Assembly: GCF_000738775.1 (NCBI RefSeq)
Contig: NZ_JPOC01000007.1
Coordinates: forward strand, 62,001-126,000
Direction of reading: 5' to 3'
From: Prescottella defluvii
GTDB taxonomy: Bacteria; Actinomycetota; Actinomycetes; Mycobacteriales; Mycobacteriaceae
Length of the DNA stretch: 64,000 nt
In this document: positions 8,036 to 16,940 of the stretch, piece after piece
Layout of the letters: every line of letters begins with the position of its first letter
Numbering within the stretch: position 1 is the first letter of the stretch
Translations under genes and position numbers: made by a program
Notes under the pieces: generated by a model
Seen by the model: the letters and a program-made list of their open reading frames with translations, nothing else
Databases searched by the model: none
What the model was told of the DNA's origin: nothing

Positions 8036-10201
8036 TCACACGATGTAGAACAGCTGGGTGAGCGGAAGGCGCTGCGCCGGAGCGATCGTCGCGGTCTTAC
8101 CGTCGGCGCGGACGTGATAGGTGTCCGGGTCGACGGTGATCTCGGGCGTCGCGGTGTTGCGGACCATGTCCTGCTTGCCGATCGTGCGGCAGCCCCGCAC
8201 CGCCACCACCGGAGACTGCAATCCGAGCTGCTCCGGGACACCGGCATCCAGTGCCGCCTGCGAGACGAACGTGAGCCGTGTGGAGCGCATCGCCGCCCCC
8301 AGCGCCCCGTACATCGGCCGGTAGCGGACCGGCTGCGGCGTCGAGATCGAGCCGTTGGGATCGCCCATCAGCGACCAGCAGATCAGCCCGCCCTTGACGA
8401 TCAGACTCGGCTTGGCACCGAACGAATGGACGGGCCACAGCACGATGTCCGCGAGCTTCCCGGGCTCGAGCGAACCGACATGATCGGCGACACCCGCCGC
8501 GAGCGCGGGGTTGATCGTCGTCTTCGCCACGTAGCGCAGAATGCGTTCGTTGTCGTTGCGGGACGTGCCGTCGGCCGCGGTGTCCTCGGGCAGCGGGCCC
8601 CGCTGGTCCTTGCAGTGGTGCGCCGTCTGGATGGCCCGCGTCCAGGTCTCCCCGACCCGGCCCATCGCCTGCGAGTCGGACGAGAAGATGGAGATGACGC
8701 CGTCGTCGTGCAGCACCGTCTCGGCCGCGATGGTCTCGGCCCGCACCCGCGAGTCGGCGAACGACACGTCCTCCGGGATGTCGTGCCGCAGGTGGTGACA
8801 CACCATCACCATGTCGAGCAGTTCGTCCACCGAGTTGATCGTGTACGGCAGCGTCGGATTGGTCGACGCCGGAAGCACGTTCGACTCCCCCGCGACCCGC
8901 AGGATGTCCGGTGCGTGCCCGCCGCCGGCGCCCTCGGTGTGGAACGTGTGGATGGTCCGGCCGTCGATCGCGGCGAGGGTGTCCTCGTAGAATCCGGACT
9001 CGTTGAGGGTGTCGGCGTGGATCGCGACCTGGACATCCATGTCGTCGGCCACACGCAGTGCCGCATCGATCGTGGCGGGTGTCGCGCCCCAGTCCTCGTG
9101 AATCTTGATCCCACACAACCCCGCCGCGATCTGCTCCGCCATCGCCGCGGGCAGCGAAGTCGCCTTGCCCAGCAGCCCGACGTTGACCGGCAGTTCCTCG
9201 ACGGCCTGCAGCATCCGGCCGATGTGCCACGGCCCCGGCGTGCACGTGGTGCCCTTGCTGCCGTCGGAGGGCCCGGTGCCGCCGCCGATCATCGTGGTGA
9301 CGCCGTTGCTGAGGGCCTCCTCCACCTGTTGCGGCGCCAGGAAGTGCACATGGGTGTCGACGGCGCCCGCCGTCGCGATCAGGTGCTCGCCCGAGATCAC
9401 CTCGGTGCCGGGTCCGATCACCAGATCCGGGTCCACCCCGTCCTGCGTGCGCGGATTGCCGGCCTTGCCGACGCCGACGATCCGGCCGCCGCGGACGCCG
9501 AGGTCGCCCTTGACGACACCCAGGATCGCGTCGAGCACCACGACGTTGGTGATCACCAGGTCCAGTGCACCGGACGCCGCCGTCGCGGCGGGGTCCTGCG
9601 CCATGCCGTCACGGATGGCCTTGCCGCCGCCGTACACGGCCTCGTCCCCGAAGGCACCCGTGTTGCAGTCCCGTTCGACCTCGACGACCAGGTTGGTGTC
9701 GGCGAGCGTGAAGCGATCGCCGGTCGACGGCCCGAACAGGTCCACATAGGTCCGGCGGGGCAGCACAGCAGGCCGGGGCTCCGCACGGTCCCGGACGGCG
9801 CCCGATTCGTCGGCGCCGGAGAGGAATCCGCGCTCGCGCGCCCGCTGGAAGACCCGCTCCCGGGTCCCCGGACCGTCGAGTGCGACGACGTCGTCACCGC
9901 CTCCGTCCACCAGGCCGGCGAAGCCCGCCAGTTCGCGGGTGCCACCGAAGTCGCACAGCGTCACGGTGCGGGTGTCACCGGGCTCGAACCGCACCGCCGT
10001 GCCCGACGCGATGTCGAGGTGCATGCCGTAGGTCGCGGCCCGGTCGAATCGCAGGGCCCGGTTCACCTCGAAGAAGTGGTAGTGCGAGCCGACCTGCACC
10101 GCGCGGTCACCGACGTTCGACACCGTGACCACGACTCGCCGCCGACCGGCGTTGAGGGGTACCGGCTCGTGGGCGTAGAGGTACTTCGCTCCCTCCGTCA
10201 T
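8036..10201 (-). CDS. ureC: urease, fused beta (UreB) and alpha (UreC) subunits
   Basis: One uninterrupted 721-codon frame encodes the urease beta domain (about residues 1-110, with [23 protein letters not shown] and the PGDTRTV segment) joined by a linker (about 111-146) to the complete alpha subunit (from [16 protein letters not shown]). It hydrolyses urea to ammonia and carbamate in the cytoplasm. All active-site residues are present at canonical spacing: nickel ligands H284, H286, H395, H421 and D509, carbamylated K366, and flap C468-H469. Three separate subunits are usual in bacteria; Helicobacter fuses gamma to beta instead. No internal ribosome site was noted at the junction. A GGAAAGGA element lies 12-13 bases before the ATG. 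Confidence 0.95.
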   Translation of the reverse strand: MTEGAKYLYAHEPVPLNAGRRRVVVTVSNVGDRAVQVGSHYHFFEVNRALRFDRAATYGMHLDIASGTAVRFEPGDTRTVTLCDFGGTRELAGFAGLVDGGGDDVVALDGPGTRERVFQRARERGFLSGADESGAVRDRAEPRPAVLPRRTYVDLFGPSTGDRFTLADTNLVVEVERDCNTGAFGDEAVYGGGKAIRDGMAQDPAATAASGALDLVITNVVVLDAILGVVKGDLGVRGGRIVGVGKAGNPRTQDGVDPDLVIGPGTEVISGEHLIATAGAVDTHVHFLAPQQVEEALSNGVTTMIGGGTGPSDGSKGTTCTPGPWHIGRMLQAVEELPVNVGLLGKATSLPAAMAEQIAAGLCGIKIHEDWGATPATIDAALRVADDMDVQVAIHADTLNESGFYEDTLAAIDGRTIHTFHTEGAGGGHAPDILRVAGESNVLPASTNPTLPYTINSVDELLDMVMVCHHLRHDIPEDVSFADSRVRAETIAAETVLHDDGVISIFSSDSQAMGRVGETWTRAIQTAHHCKDQRGPLPEDTAADGTSRNDNERILRYVAKTTINPALAAGVADHVGSLEPGKLADIVLWPVHSFGAKPSLIVKGGLICWSLMGDPNGSISTPQPVRYRPMYGALGAAMRSTRLTFVSQAALDAGVPEQLGLQSPVVAVRGCRTIGKQDMVRNTATPEITVDPDTYHVRADGKTATIAPAQRLPLTQLFYIV

Positions 10202-10311
10202 GACGGTGTCTCGTCCTTTCCGGCGGGTTCACCCCGTCGCTGCAGTGCTGAATGAAGAAGTCGGCTCTCGGCACAAGCCGGGAGCCGCGGTGTGCGGTGT
10301 CGTCGAGAAGG

Positions 10312-11073
10312 TCAGTGCCCGTGGCCGTGGCCGTGGCCGTGCCCGTGGCCCTCACCGGGACCGTGGCTGTGGGCGAAGCCCTGCCCGTGGTCGGCCTCGA
10401 GCCCGTCGTCGATCCCGTCGTGTCCGTGATCGAGCAGGTGCAGGGCATCGGACACCCGGGCCGCGACCACCCCGCGCAGCGCCGCGTCACCGAGCAGTGG
10501 GCCGCCGTCGACGACCCCCTCCCCCGGCGGGGGCGGAGCCGACCCCAGCCACGCCGGGAGGACGGTGATCTCGCGGGCGCCCAGTCGACGACACCGGTCG
10601 ATTCCCGCATCGAGGTCCGGATCACCGCCGAGCAGCGCCACCTCCACCAGACCGGAAGGTCCGAATTGTCGCACCAGCCGGGCGATTCGGAAGAGTTCGG
10701 CATCCTCGAACGGGCTTCCCGTAGGCGCCGTCACCAGTAGTGCGTCGGAGGCCGCGGCCACCGCACGCCCCCGCAACCACCCGACCAGATGGTCGGTTGC
10801 ACCCAGCGGCCGAGCAAGGGAAACCGGCGTCGAATTCGATTCCCTGCGTGCCCAACTCAACGCACGGGCGGCGTCCGCAACCAGGCCGGGATCGCGACCG
10901 AGGGTCATCGGAACAACGCAGAGCGGCGCGGAGGACGTGGCCCGCACGGCCGCGATTGCCTCCGCCAGGGCGCGCCCACCTGCGACGACGGTCCAACCGG
11001 GGTCGATCCGACGCAGGTACGCGGCGTCGGGGCACTCGTGCCCGCACACCAGGATCACGTTCGCGGCAATCAT
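10312..11073 (-). CDS. CbiX/sirohydrochlorin-chelatase-like protein with His-rich tail
   Basis: A 253-residue protein resembling the actinobacterial CbiX/sirohydrochlorin chelatase fold: N-terminal VILVCGHECPD, CVVPMTLGRDPGLVADAA, VEVALLGGDP and ITVLPAWLG. The His of CGHE (residue 12) could correspond to a chelatase metal ligand, but I see no second canonical His in the repeat half. The C-terminal 42 residues are exceptionally His-rich and end in six His-Gly-type repeats. It lies 4 bp after ureA and before ureBC, inside the urease operon, which lacks ureE. Inference: a nickel-binding chaperone or store that does the job of UreE, not a tetrapyrrole chelatase. No cobalamin or siroheme gene is adjacent. 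Confidence 0.8.
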   Translation of the reverse strand: MIAANVILVCGHECPDAAYLRRIDPGWTVVAGGRALAEAIAAVRATSSAPLCVVPMTLGRDPGLVADAARALSWARRESNSTPVSLARPLGATDHLVGWLRGRAVAAASDALLVTAPTGSPFEDAELFRIARLVRQFGPSGLVEVALLGGDPDLDAGIDRCRRLGAREITVLPAWLGSAPPPPGEGVVDGGPLLGDAALRGVVAARVSDALHLLDHGHDGIDDGLEADHGQGFAHSHGPGEGHGHGHGHGHGH

Positions 11074-11077
11074 CGGC

Positions 11078-11383
11078 TCATCCGCCGATCGGGTCGTGGC
11101 ACGACACCAGCTTGGTGCCGTCGACGAACGTGGCCTCCACCTGCACGAGTTGGGCCATGTCCCGCACGCCGGGCATCACGTCGTCGCCGGTCAGCACCTG
11201 TCGGCCCACCTGCATGCACTCCGCGACGGTACGGCCGTCGCGCGCACCCTCGACGATCGCCTCGCTGATCAGCGCGACCGCCTCGCCGTAGTTGAGCTTC
11301 AGACCTCGATCACGGCGACGGCGCGCCAGATCGGCCACGACGTGGATGTAGAGCTTGTCCATCTCGCGGGGACTGAGGTTCAT
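11078..11383 (-). CDS. ureA: urease gamma subunit UreA
   Basis: UreA, 101 residues from the ATG at 11383, the smallest structural subunit of urease. It matches the family end to end: [58 protein letters not shown] and the C-terminal [14 protein letters not shown]. It is the first gene of the urease operon. The reading frame is open further upstream to 11713, but that extension has no family similarity. Since UreB is fused to UreC here, UreA is the only free small subunit. Confidence 0.96.
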   Translation of the reverse strand: MNLSPREMDKLYIHVVADLARRRRDRGLKLNYGEAVALISEAIVEGARDGRTVAECMQVGRQVLTGDDVMPGVRDMAQLVQVEATFVDGTKLVSCHDPIGG

Positions 11384-11721
11384 GCGGGCACTGTCCGTTC
11401 TCATCCACTGGGGATGCCTTGTCGATGGGTGCCGCGAACCAGGGGAGCGAGCGAGACGATCGGTCGCGAGCGCATGCAGCGGCTTCGGTTCCTGGAATCT
11501 GGCGGCGCCCAACATCTTACAGATTCTCGTCGAGCTATCAAACGCGCCCCTCCATCGGGAACTGCCACTGTGAGGGGGGTGACCGTCACCGCGTCGACGT
11601 CGGAATGTGGCCGGACCGAGTCGAATTCGACGATCCGACTTGCGCCCGGCTGCTACCTTCTCATCTGAACAGCCCCACATATGTCGGCTCCGTTCCCCCT
11701 CGCCCAGACCCACACCCGGGG
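11384..11721. other. divergent control region between ureA and nickel ABC importer
   Basis: A 338 bp gene-free stretch between two divergent operons. It holds two short perfect palindromes: GGTGACCGTCACC at 11578-11590 and GTCGAATTCGAC at 11620-11631. An AT-richer stretch lies near 11510-11545. I found no recognisable NikR or Nur box and no riboswitch structure. Transcription of both operons must start here, so nickel-dependent control of both is plausible but not shown. Confidence 0.5.
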
Positions 11722-13332
11722 ATGATCATGAAACTTGTTCCAGCTCTTTCCGTTTTCTCGATTGCGACGATTGCCCTGGTCGGCTGCTCGACGCCAGCGG
11801 CGTCCGGCGATCGTGGCGGAACCGCGCTGGTGCTCGCCGACGGCTACGAGCTGGGCAACTACAACCCCGTCGCCGGCTTCGGAGAGGCGGGTGAGGCCAA
11901 GGTGTACGACGGCCTGGTCCGGCTGACCGGCGGCCAGGACACCGGCATCCCGGTGCTCGAGCCCGCGCTGGCGGCGGAGATGCCGGTCCCCGACGCCGAC
12001 GCGACGGTGTGGACCGTCAAGGTCCGCGAGGGCGTCCGGTTCACCGACGGCACCGCGTTCGGCCCCGAGGACGTCGTCGCGACCTATCGCGCGATCCTCG
12101 ATCCCGCATCGGCATCACCGCTGGCCACGTCGTACGACATGCTCGAGTCGGTGGAGGCCACCGGCCCGGACACCGTCGAGTTCCGGCTCGCCTACCCGTA
12201 CGCGCCGTGGCCGACCAAACTGCTGCTCGGCATCGCCCCGGCCGAACGCCTCACCGGCGGGCCGGCCGAACAGTCGCCGCTCAACAGCGCACCGGTGGGC
12301 ACCGGCCCCTACAAGCTGGTGTCGCTGCGCGCCGACCAGGCGGTCTACGAGGCCAACGAGGACTACTGGGACGGCGCGCCGCAGGTGAAGAAACTCACCG
12401 TGGTCTACGTGCCGGACGACAACGCCCGCGCCCAGCGGATGGCGTCCGGCGAACTCGACGGCGCGAACATCCCGCCGCTCCTGGCGAACACGTTCGAAGG
12501 TCGCGACGGATACGAGGTGGTCGCCAACACCTCCGCGGACTGGCGCGGCGTGACACTGCCCGCCGACAACCCGGTCACCGCGGACCCGGCGATGCGGATG
12601 GCGCTCAACCTGGCGGTGGATCGCGGCGCGATGGTGACGAACATCCTCGGCGGCCACGGCCGGGCGGCGTCGACCCCGGTGCCCGAGGTGTACGGCGATT
12701 CGTACGAGGCGACGGCCGTCTTCCCGTTCGACCGGGCCCGTGCCGAGCAGATGCTGACCGACGCGGGCTGGGTGCCCGGCCCGGACGGGGTGCGCAGCAA
12801 GGACGGCGTCCGCGCCGAGTTCGACGTCATGTACTTCCCGCAGGACACGCTGCGCCGGGACCTGTCGCAGGCCTTCGCCTCCGACGCGTCGAAGATCGGG
12901 GTGCGGGTGAACGTCGAGGCCGTGGACCGCGGGGTGTTCCCGGACCAGCTCACGGCCAAGGCCGGGCTGCTCGGCGGCGGCGACCTGCCCTACGACCCGG
13001 ACACCCAGCTGTACTCGACGCTGCACTCGTCGTACGCGCAGCCCGGCGTCGGCAGCGGCTACGACAACGCCTCCGACTACGTGAACCCGCAGATCGACCG
13101 CGCGCTCGACGACGCCCGCCGCAGCATCGACCCGGCCGCGCGCGCCGCCGACTACCGCGCGGTGCAGAACGCGTACGTCGCCGACCCCGGCTACGTGATG
13201 CTGGTGTTCCTCGACCACACGTACGTGCTGCGGGGCAGCGACTGGACCGGGTCGACACCGATCCTCGAGCCGCACAGTCACGGCGTCAACTGGGGTCCGT
13301 GGTGGAATCTGCGGGACTGGACCCGTCCGTGA
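11722..13332 (+). CDS. ABC importer substrate-binding lipoprotein, nickel/peptide family 5
   Basis: A 536-residue family-5 solute-binding lipoprotein (OppA/NikA type). A lipobox ALVGC puts the lipidated Cys at residue 22 (ATG at 11722; an ATG at 11728 is also possible). Family features include [33 protein letters not shown] and [14 protein letters not shown]. It captures the substrate outside the membrane for the two permeases that follow. Divergence from the urease operon makes nickel, or a nickel-chelate complex, the likeliest cargo, though the family also carries peptides. Its TGA overlaps the GTG of the next gene. Confidence 0.9.
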   Translation: MIMKLVPALSVFSIATIALVGCSTPAASGDRGGTALVLADGYELGNYNPVAGFGEAGEAKVYDGLVRLTGGQDTGIPVLEPALAAEMPVPDADATVWTVKVREGVRFTDGTAFGPEDVVATYRAILDPASASPLATSYDMLESVEATGPDTVEFRLAYPYAPWPTKLLLGIAPAERLTGGPAEQSPLNSAPVGTGPYKLVSLRADQAVYEANEDYWDGAPQVKKLTVVYVPDDNARAQRMASGELDGANIPPLLANTFEGRDGYEVVANTSADWRGVTLPADNPVTADPAMRMALNLAVDRGAMVTNILGGHGRAASTPVPEVYGDSYEATAVFPFDRARAEQMLTDAGWVPGPDGVRSKDGVRAEFDVMYFPQDTLRRDLSQAFASDASKIGVRVNVEAVDRGVFPDQLTAKAGLLGGGDLPYDPDTQLYSTLHSSYAQPGVGSGYDNASDYVNPQIDRALDDARRSIDPAARAADYRAVQNAYVADPGYVMLVFLDHTYVLRGSDWTGSTPILEPHSHGVNWGPWWNLRDWTRP

Positions 13333-14366
13333 CGACGACGTCCGCACCCCCGGAGGCCGCGACCGCCGCACCGCGGCGCAGCCTCCACGCCCGACGCCGC
13401 GAGGTCGCCCGAATGGCGCTGCGCCGGGCCGCCTTCGCGATCCCGCTGCTGATCGTGGTGTCGGCGGCGCTGTTCGCGCTGGCGTCGCGCTCGCCGTTCG
13501 ATCCCCTCGCCGGCTACCTCGGCGACCGCTACGTGACCACCAGCGACGCCGACCGGGCCCGGCTTGCCGCCGAACTGGGCCTGCACGACCCGTGGTGGAC
13601 GACGTACGGGCACTGGGTGAGTGGGCTGCTGTCCGGTGATCTCGGGGTCTCCCGCAGCTTCGGGCAGCCGGTCGCGGCCGTGATCGGTGAACGGCTGCCG
13701 TGGACGCTGCTACTCACGTGCCTGGGTCTGGGCCTGGCGATCGTGGTGTCGTTCGTGCTCGGCGTGTGGTCCGGCGCGCGACCGGGCGGTCTGCTGGACC
13801 GGGTGGTGGCGCCGCTCGCCTCGGTCGTGCAGGCCACCCCGCCGTTCGTGCTGTCCCTCGGTGCGGTCGCGGTGTTCGCGCTGTCGCTGGGGTGGCTGCC
13901 CGTCGCGGGCCTCACCGACGCCGGGAGCGATCCGACGTTCGGTCAGGTGGCCGAGCACCTCGTGCTGCCGGTGACCGTGCTCGCGGTCTCTCAGGTGCCG
14001 TGGCTGGCGCTGTCGGTGCGGCAGTCGGTGCGGGACGCGATCGGCTCGGACGCCGTCCGCGGGGCCCGCGCCCGCGGCATCCCGGAACGGACGATCCTGC
14101 TGCGGCACGTCGTCCCGGTGGCGCTCGGACCGTTCGTGACCGTGATCGGCCTGCGGCTGCCGGAGATCATCGTCGGCGCGGCGATCGTCGAGGAGGTGTT
14201 CTCATGGCCCGGGATCGCCGGGGCCGTGGTCACGTCCGCGCGCGAACTCGACTTCCCGCTGCTCGCCGCGCTCACCGTCGGCACGACGCTGATCGTGCTG
14301 ATCGGATCGCTGCTCGCCGACGTCGCGCTGACACTGCTCGATCCGCGGGTGAGCACCGATGGGTAG
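13329..14366 (+). CDS. ABC importer permease 1 (NikB/DppB type)
   Basis: A 345-residue inner-membrane permease starting at GTG 13329, whose codon overlaps the preceding stop (GTGA). It has the DppB-type layout: an N-terminal helix, a periplasmic loop with ELGLHDPWWTTYGHWVSGLLSGDLGVSRSF, about six helices, and the EAA cytoplasmic loop RGARARGIPERTILLRHVVPVALGP that contacts the ATPases. The first 35 residues are a basic/Ala-rich cytoplasmic extension. A long upstream open frame overlapping the lipoprotein gene is a shadow. Confidence 0.9.
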   Translation: MTTTSAPPEAATAAPRRSLHARRREVARMALRRAAFAIPLLIVVSAALFALASRSPFDPLAGYLGDRYVTTSDADRARLAAELGLHDPWWTTYGHWVSGLLSGDLGVSRSFGQPVAAVIGERLPWTLLLTCLGLGLAIVVSFVLGVWSGARPGGLLDRVVAPLASVVQATPPFVLSLGAVAVFALSLGWLPVAGLTDAGSDPTFGQVAEHLVLPVTVLAVSQVPWLALSVRQSVRDAIGSDAVRGARARGIPERTILLRHVVPVALGPFVTVIGLRLPEIIVGAAIVEEVFSWPGIAGAVVTSARELDFPLLAALTVGTTLIVLIGSLLADVALTLLDPRVSTDG

Positions 14367-15195
14367 GCTCGCACGTCTCGACCGTCGGCTGCTGGTCTCT
14401 GCGGTCGTGCTGACCGCGATCGTCGCGTACGCCGTTCTGGTGCCGTGGTTCGCGGGCATCGATAACCGGCTCACCGACTTCGCCGACGCGCGCCTGGCAC
14501 CGAGCGCCGAACACTGGTTCGGCACCGACAATGCGGGACGCGACCTGTTCGTCCGGGTGGCGGCCGGGCTGCGGATCTCGCTGTTCATCGCCGCGGTGTG
14601 CGCGATCGTCTCCACGGTCCTGGGCACCGGGATCGGCGTGGCCGCAGCAACTTTCGGAGGATGGTTCGACCGGATCGTCATGCGTGTGGTCGACGGCGTC
14701 AACGCCCTCCCCCACCTGCTGCTGGGCATCGTCATCGTGGCGCTGTTCCGGGGCAACATCCCGGCGATCATCGCGTCGATCGCCCTGACCCACTGGACGC
14801 AGGTCGCGCGCATCGCACGTTCCGAGGTCCTCGGCGTGCGCGGCCGCGAGTACGTCGACGCCGCCCACCTCGCGGGCGCCGGACGATGGCACGTGATGCG
14901 ACACCACCTGGCCCCGGCCGCCGCCGGACAGGCCCTCATCGCGGTGGTACTGCTGCTGCCGCACGCCATCTGGCACGAGACGACGCTGTCGTTCCTCGGC
15001 CTCGGTCTGCCCCCACACCAGCCGTCGTTGGGAACGCTTCTGCAGGAAGCGCGTTCGACGATGCTCCTCGGCGGATGGTGGACACTCGCATTCCCGTCAC
15101 TGTTGCTGGTGGCGGCGACACTCGCGGTCGCCGGCATCGGGGCGTCCCTGCGTGACCGGATCAGCCCCCCGATCCTGGAAAGGGCACCTCGATGA
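14359..15195 (+). CDS. ABC importer permease 2 (NikC/DppC type)
   Basis: A 278-residue DppC/NikC-type permease, overlapping permease 1 by 8 bp. Diagnostic segments are HWFGTDNAGRDLFVRVAAGLRISL near residues 53-76, VVDGVNALPHLLLGIVIVALF, and the EAA loop REYVDAAHLAGAGRWHVMRHHLAPAA, followed by LSFLGLGLPPHQPSLG. It pairs with permease 1 to form the channel. The ATG of the following ATPase overlaps its stop by 4 bp. Confidence 0.92.
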   Translation: MGRLARLDRRLLVSAVVLTAIVAYAVLVPWFAGIDNRLTDFADARLAPSAEHWFGTDNAGRDLFVRVAAGLRISLFIAAVCAIVSTVLGTGIGVAAATFGGWFDRIVMRVVDGVNALPHLLLGIVIVALFRGNIPAIIASIALTHWTQVARIARSEVLGVRGREYVDAAHLAGAGRWHVMRHHLAPAAAGQALIAVVLLLPHAIWHETTLSFLGLGLPPHQPSLGTLLQEARSTMLLGGWWTLAFPSLLLVAATLAVAGIGASLRDRISPPILERAPR

Positions 15196-16121
15196 CCGCC
15201 GCGCTCACCGTGGACGCGCTCACCGTCCGGATCCCGGTCGGCACCGGAGTCGTGCACGCCGCCACCGACGTGAGCCTGACACTCGAGACCGGCGGCACCC
15301 ACGCCGTCGTCGGCGAATCCGGTTGCGGCAAATCGATAGTCGCGTCCGCGATCTGCGGGCTGCTGCCACCCCACGCGCGCGTGTCCGGATCCGTCCGGCT
15401 GACGTCCGACGGCGGGGACGACGTCGAGATCGTGGGCGCTCGCGAACGGGTCCTGCGCACCGTCCGGGGACGCCGGATCGCCCTCGTCCCGCAATCCGCC
15501 GCCACCTACCTGACGCCGGTCCGCACCATCGGTGCACAACTCGACGAGACCCTACGACACCTCGAGAGCCGTTACGGCGGCAGCGAACTCCTCGACCGCG
15601 TCGGACTCGACGCGCGCTGCCGCAACCTGTACCCCCACGAGCTGTCCGGCGGGATGGCGCAGCGGGCGGCGATCGCGTTCGCGTTGGCGGGCGACCCGGA
15701 GGTGATCGTCGCGGACGAACCGACGTCCAGCCTCGACCCCGACCTCACCGAGCGGATCCTGACCCTCCTGGGGGGCTGCGCGGCGTCCGGTGCCGCGGTC
15801 CTGCTCATCACCCACGACATCGCCGCGGTTGCCGGGCACGCCGACACCGTGTCGGTGATGTACGCCGGCCGGATCCTCGAATCCGGTCCGGCCACAGAGG
15901 TACTCGACGATCCGTGGCACGACTACACGAAGGACCTGATGGCGGCACTGCCCCACAACGGACTGCGTCCCATGCCGGGGTCCCCACCGGAACTGACCGA
16001 CCTGCCCGACGACTGCGTCTACCACCTGCGACGCCCGGACACCGCCTTCTCGGGCGGCCGAACCCACCTGGTGCGGACCGGCGACCGCACCGTCCGCACC
16101 CGGATCGGAGGAACCGAGTGA
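15192..16121 (+). CDS. ABC importer ATPase 1 (NikD/OppD type)
   Basis: A 309-residue ABC ATPase. Walker A is GESGCGKS, the signature LSGGMAQRAAIAFAL, Walker B VIVADEPTSSLD, and the H-loop LLITHDIAAV. The C-terminal extension carries the oligopeptide/dipeptide-type tail after LDDPWHDYTKDLMAALP, where family members often have a Cys cluster; only one Cys is seen here (DDCVYH). It energises import by the two permeases together with the next gene. Confidence 0.92.
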   Translation: MTAALTVDALTVRIPVGTGVVHAATDVSLTLETGGTHAVVGESGCGKSIVASAICGLLPPHARVSGSVRLTSDGGDDVEIVGARERVLRTVRGRRIALVPQSAATYLTPVRTIGAQLDETLRHLESRYGGSELLDRVGLDARCRNLYPHELSGGMAQRAAIAFALAGDPEVIVADEPTSSLDPDLTERILTLLGGCAASGAAVLLITHDIAAVAGHADTVSVMYAGRILESGPATEVLDDPWHDYTKDLMAALPHNGLRPMPGSPPELTDLPDDCVYHLRRPDTAFSGGRTHLVRTGDRTVRTRIGGTE

Positions 16122-16786
16122 GCCTGACCGCCGAAGCAATCCGCGCCGGACACGACCGCGGCGCTCCCGTCCTCGACGGCGCCGGGATCGAGATTCCGCG
16201 CGGCCGGACCATCGGACTGACCGGGCCGTCCGGTGCCGGAAAGACGACCCTCGCCAGAGTGTGCGCGCTGCTGCACCAACCGTGGTCCGGACAGGTCCAC
16301 ATCGACGGGGTGGCCGTCGGCCGCCGCGCCGACGCGCCACCCGAGACCCGGCGGGCGATTGCGATGCTGTTCCAGTCCCCGCGCCAGTCGACGTCGCCGC
16401 GGTTGACGCTCGAGCGGATCGTCGCGGAACCGCTTGCGCTGTCGCGGGTTCCGCGGGTCGAACGCGCGGGCATCGTGCGCGCCGCGGCCGCGCGAGTGGG
16501 GCTCACGCCGGACCTGCTGACCCGTCGCCCACACCAGGTGAGCGACGGACAGCTGCAACGAGCCTGTCTCGCAAGAGCTCTGGTGCAGCGACCGCGCTAT
16601 CTGATCTGCGACGAGATGACCGCAATGCTCGACCCTGCAACCACCGCTGCCCTTGTCGCGGTGCTGCGCGAGGAGACGCGGACCGGGCTGGGCGTACTCG
16701 CCGTCAGCCACGACCACGCACTGCTCGAGGTGTGGGCCGACGACGTCGTCGAACTGCCCCTCACCGGCGCCGCGCGCACTCCGTGA
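16118..16786 (+). CDS. ABC importer ATPase 2 (NikE/OppF type), short
   Basis: A 222-residue ABC ATPase beginning at GTG 16118, which overlaps the previous stop. Walker A is GPSGAGKT and Walker B YLICDEMTAMLD, with the H-loop AVSHDH. The signature reads VSDGQLQR where LSGGQ is usual, so one Gly is replaced by Asp; such variants exist in NikE-like subunits. It is shorter than typical OppF/NikE proteins because it lacks the C-terminal tail. It is the last gene of the importer operon. Confidence 0.88.
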   Translation: MSLTAEAIRAGHDRGAPVLDGAGIEIPRGRTIGLTGPSGAGKTTLARVCALLHQPWSGQVHIDGVAVGRRADAPPETRRAIAMLFQSPRQSTSPRLTLERIVAEPLALSRVPRVERAGIVRAAAARVGLTPDLLTRRPHQVSDGQLQRACLARALVQRPRYLICDEMTAMLDPATTAALVAVLREETRTGLGVLAVSHDHALLEVWADDVVELPLTGAARTP

Positions 16787-16917
16787 CCGTCACCCCGGAC
16801 CGGAACGTGCGGGTGTCGACTCCGACCGGCTCACCACACCACTCATGCCCGAGATCTCGACGGACGAGATCGTCGACTCACTGCTCGCCGGGCTTCTGCC
16901 CTGATCGGCGAACCCAC

Positions 16918-16940
16918 CTGCGGAACAGTCAGTTCCGCAG
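16918..16940 (-). terminator. hairpin at end of CoA-transferase gene
   Basis: CTGCGGAAC at 16918-16926 pairs perfectly with GTTCCGCAG at 16932-16940 across AGTCA. The hairpin overlaps the last codons and stop of the CoA-transferase gene. There is no U-run, which is common for actinobacterial terminators, so this is a candidate only. Confidence 0.4.

Noticed and set aside
7987-10255. 755-codon plus-strand frame antisense to ureBC
   Set aside because: Complete catalytic residues lie on the minus strand; the antisense frame is shadow.
10312-11073. genuine sirohydrochlorin chelatase for cobalamin or siroheme
   Set aside because: Position inside the urease operon, the His-rich tail and no visible second canonical His make this less likely than a nickel role, though the fold is the same.
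11384-11721. nickel or cobalt riboswitch, NikR or Nur box at the urease/importer divergence
   Set aside because: No matching conserved structure or motif was found; only short palindromes remain.
16845-16904. 19-residue frame after the nickel importer (MPEISTDEIVDSLLAGLLP)
   Set aside because: Tidy amphipathic peptide, but no ribosome site and no terminator; could be a remnant. Kept out of the gene list.
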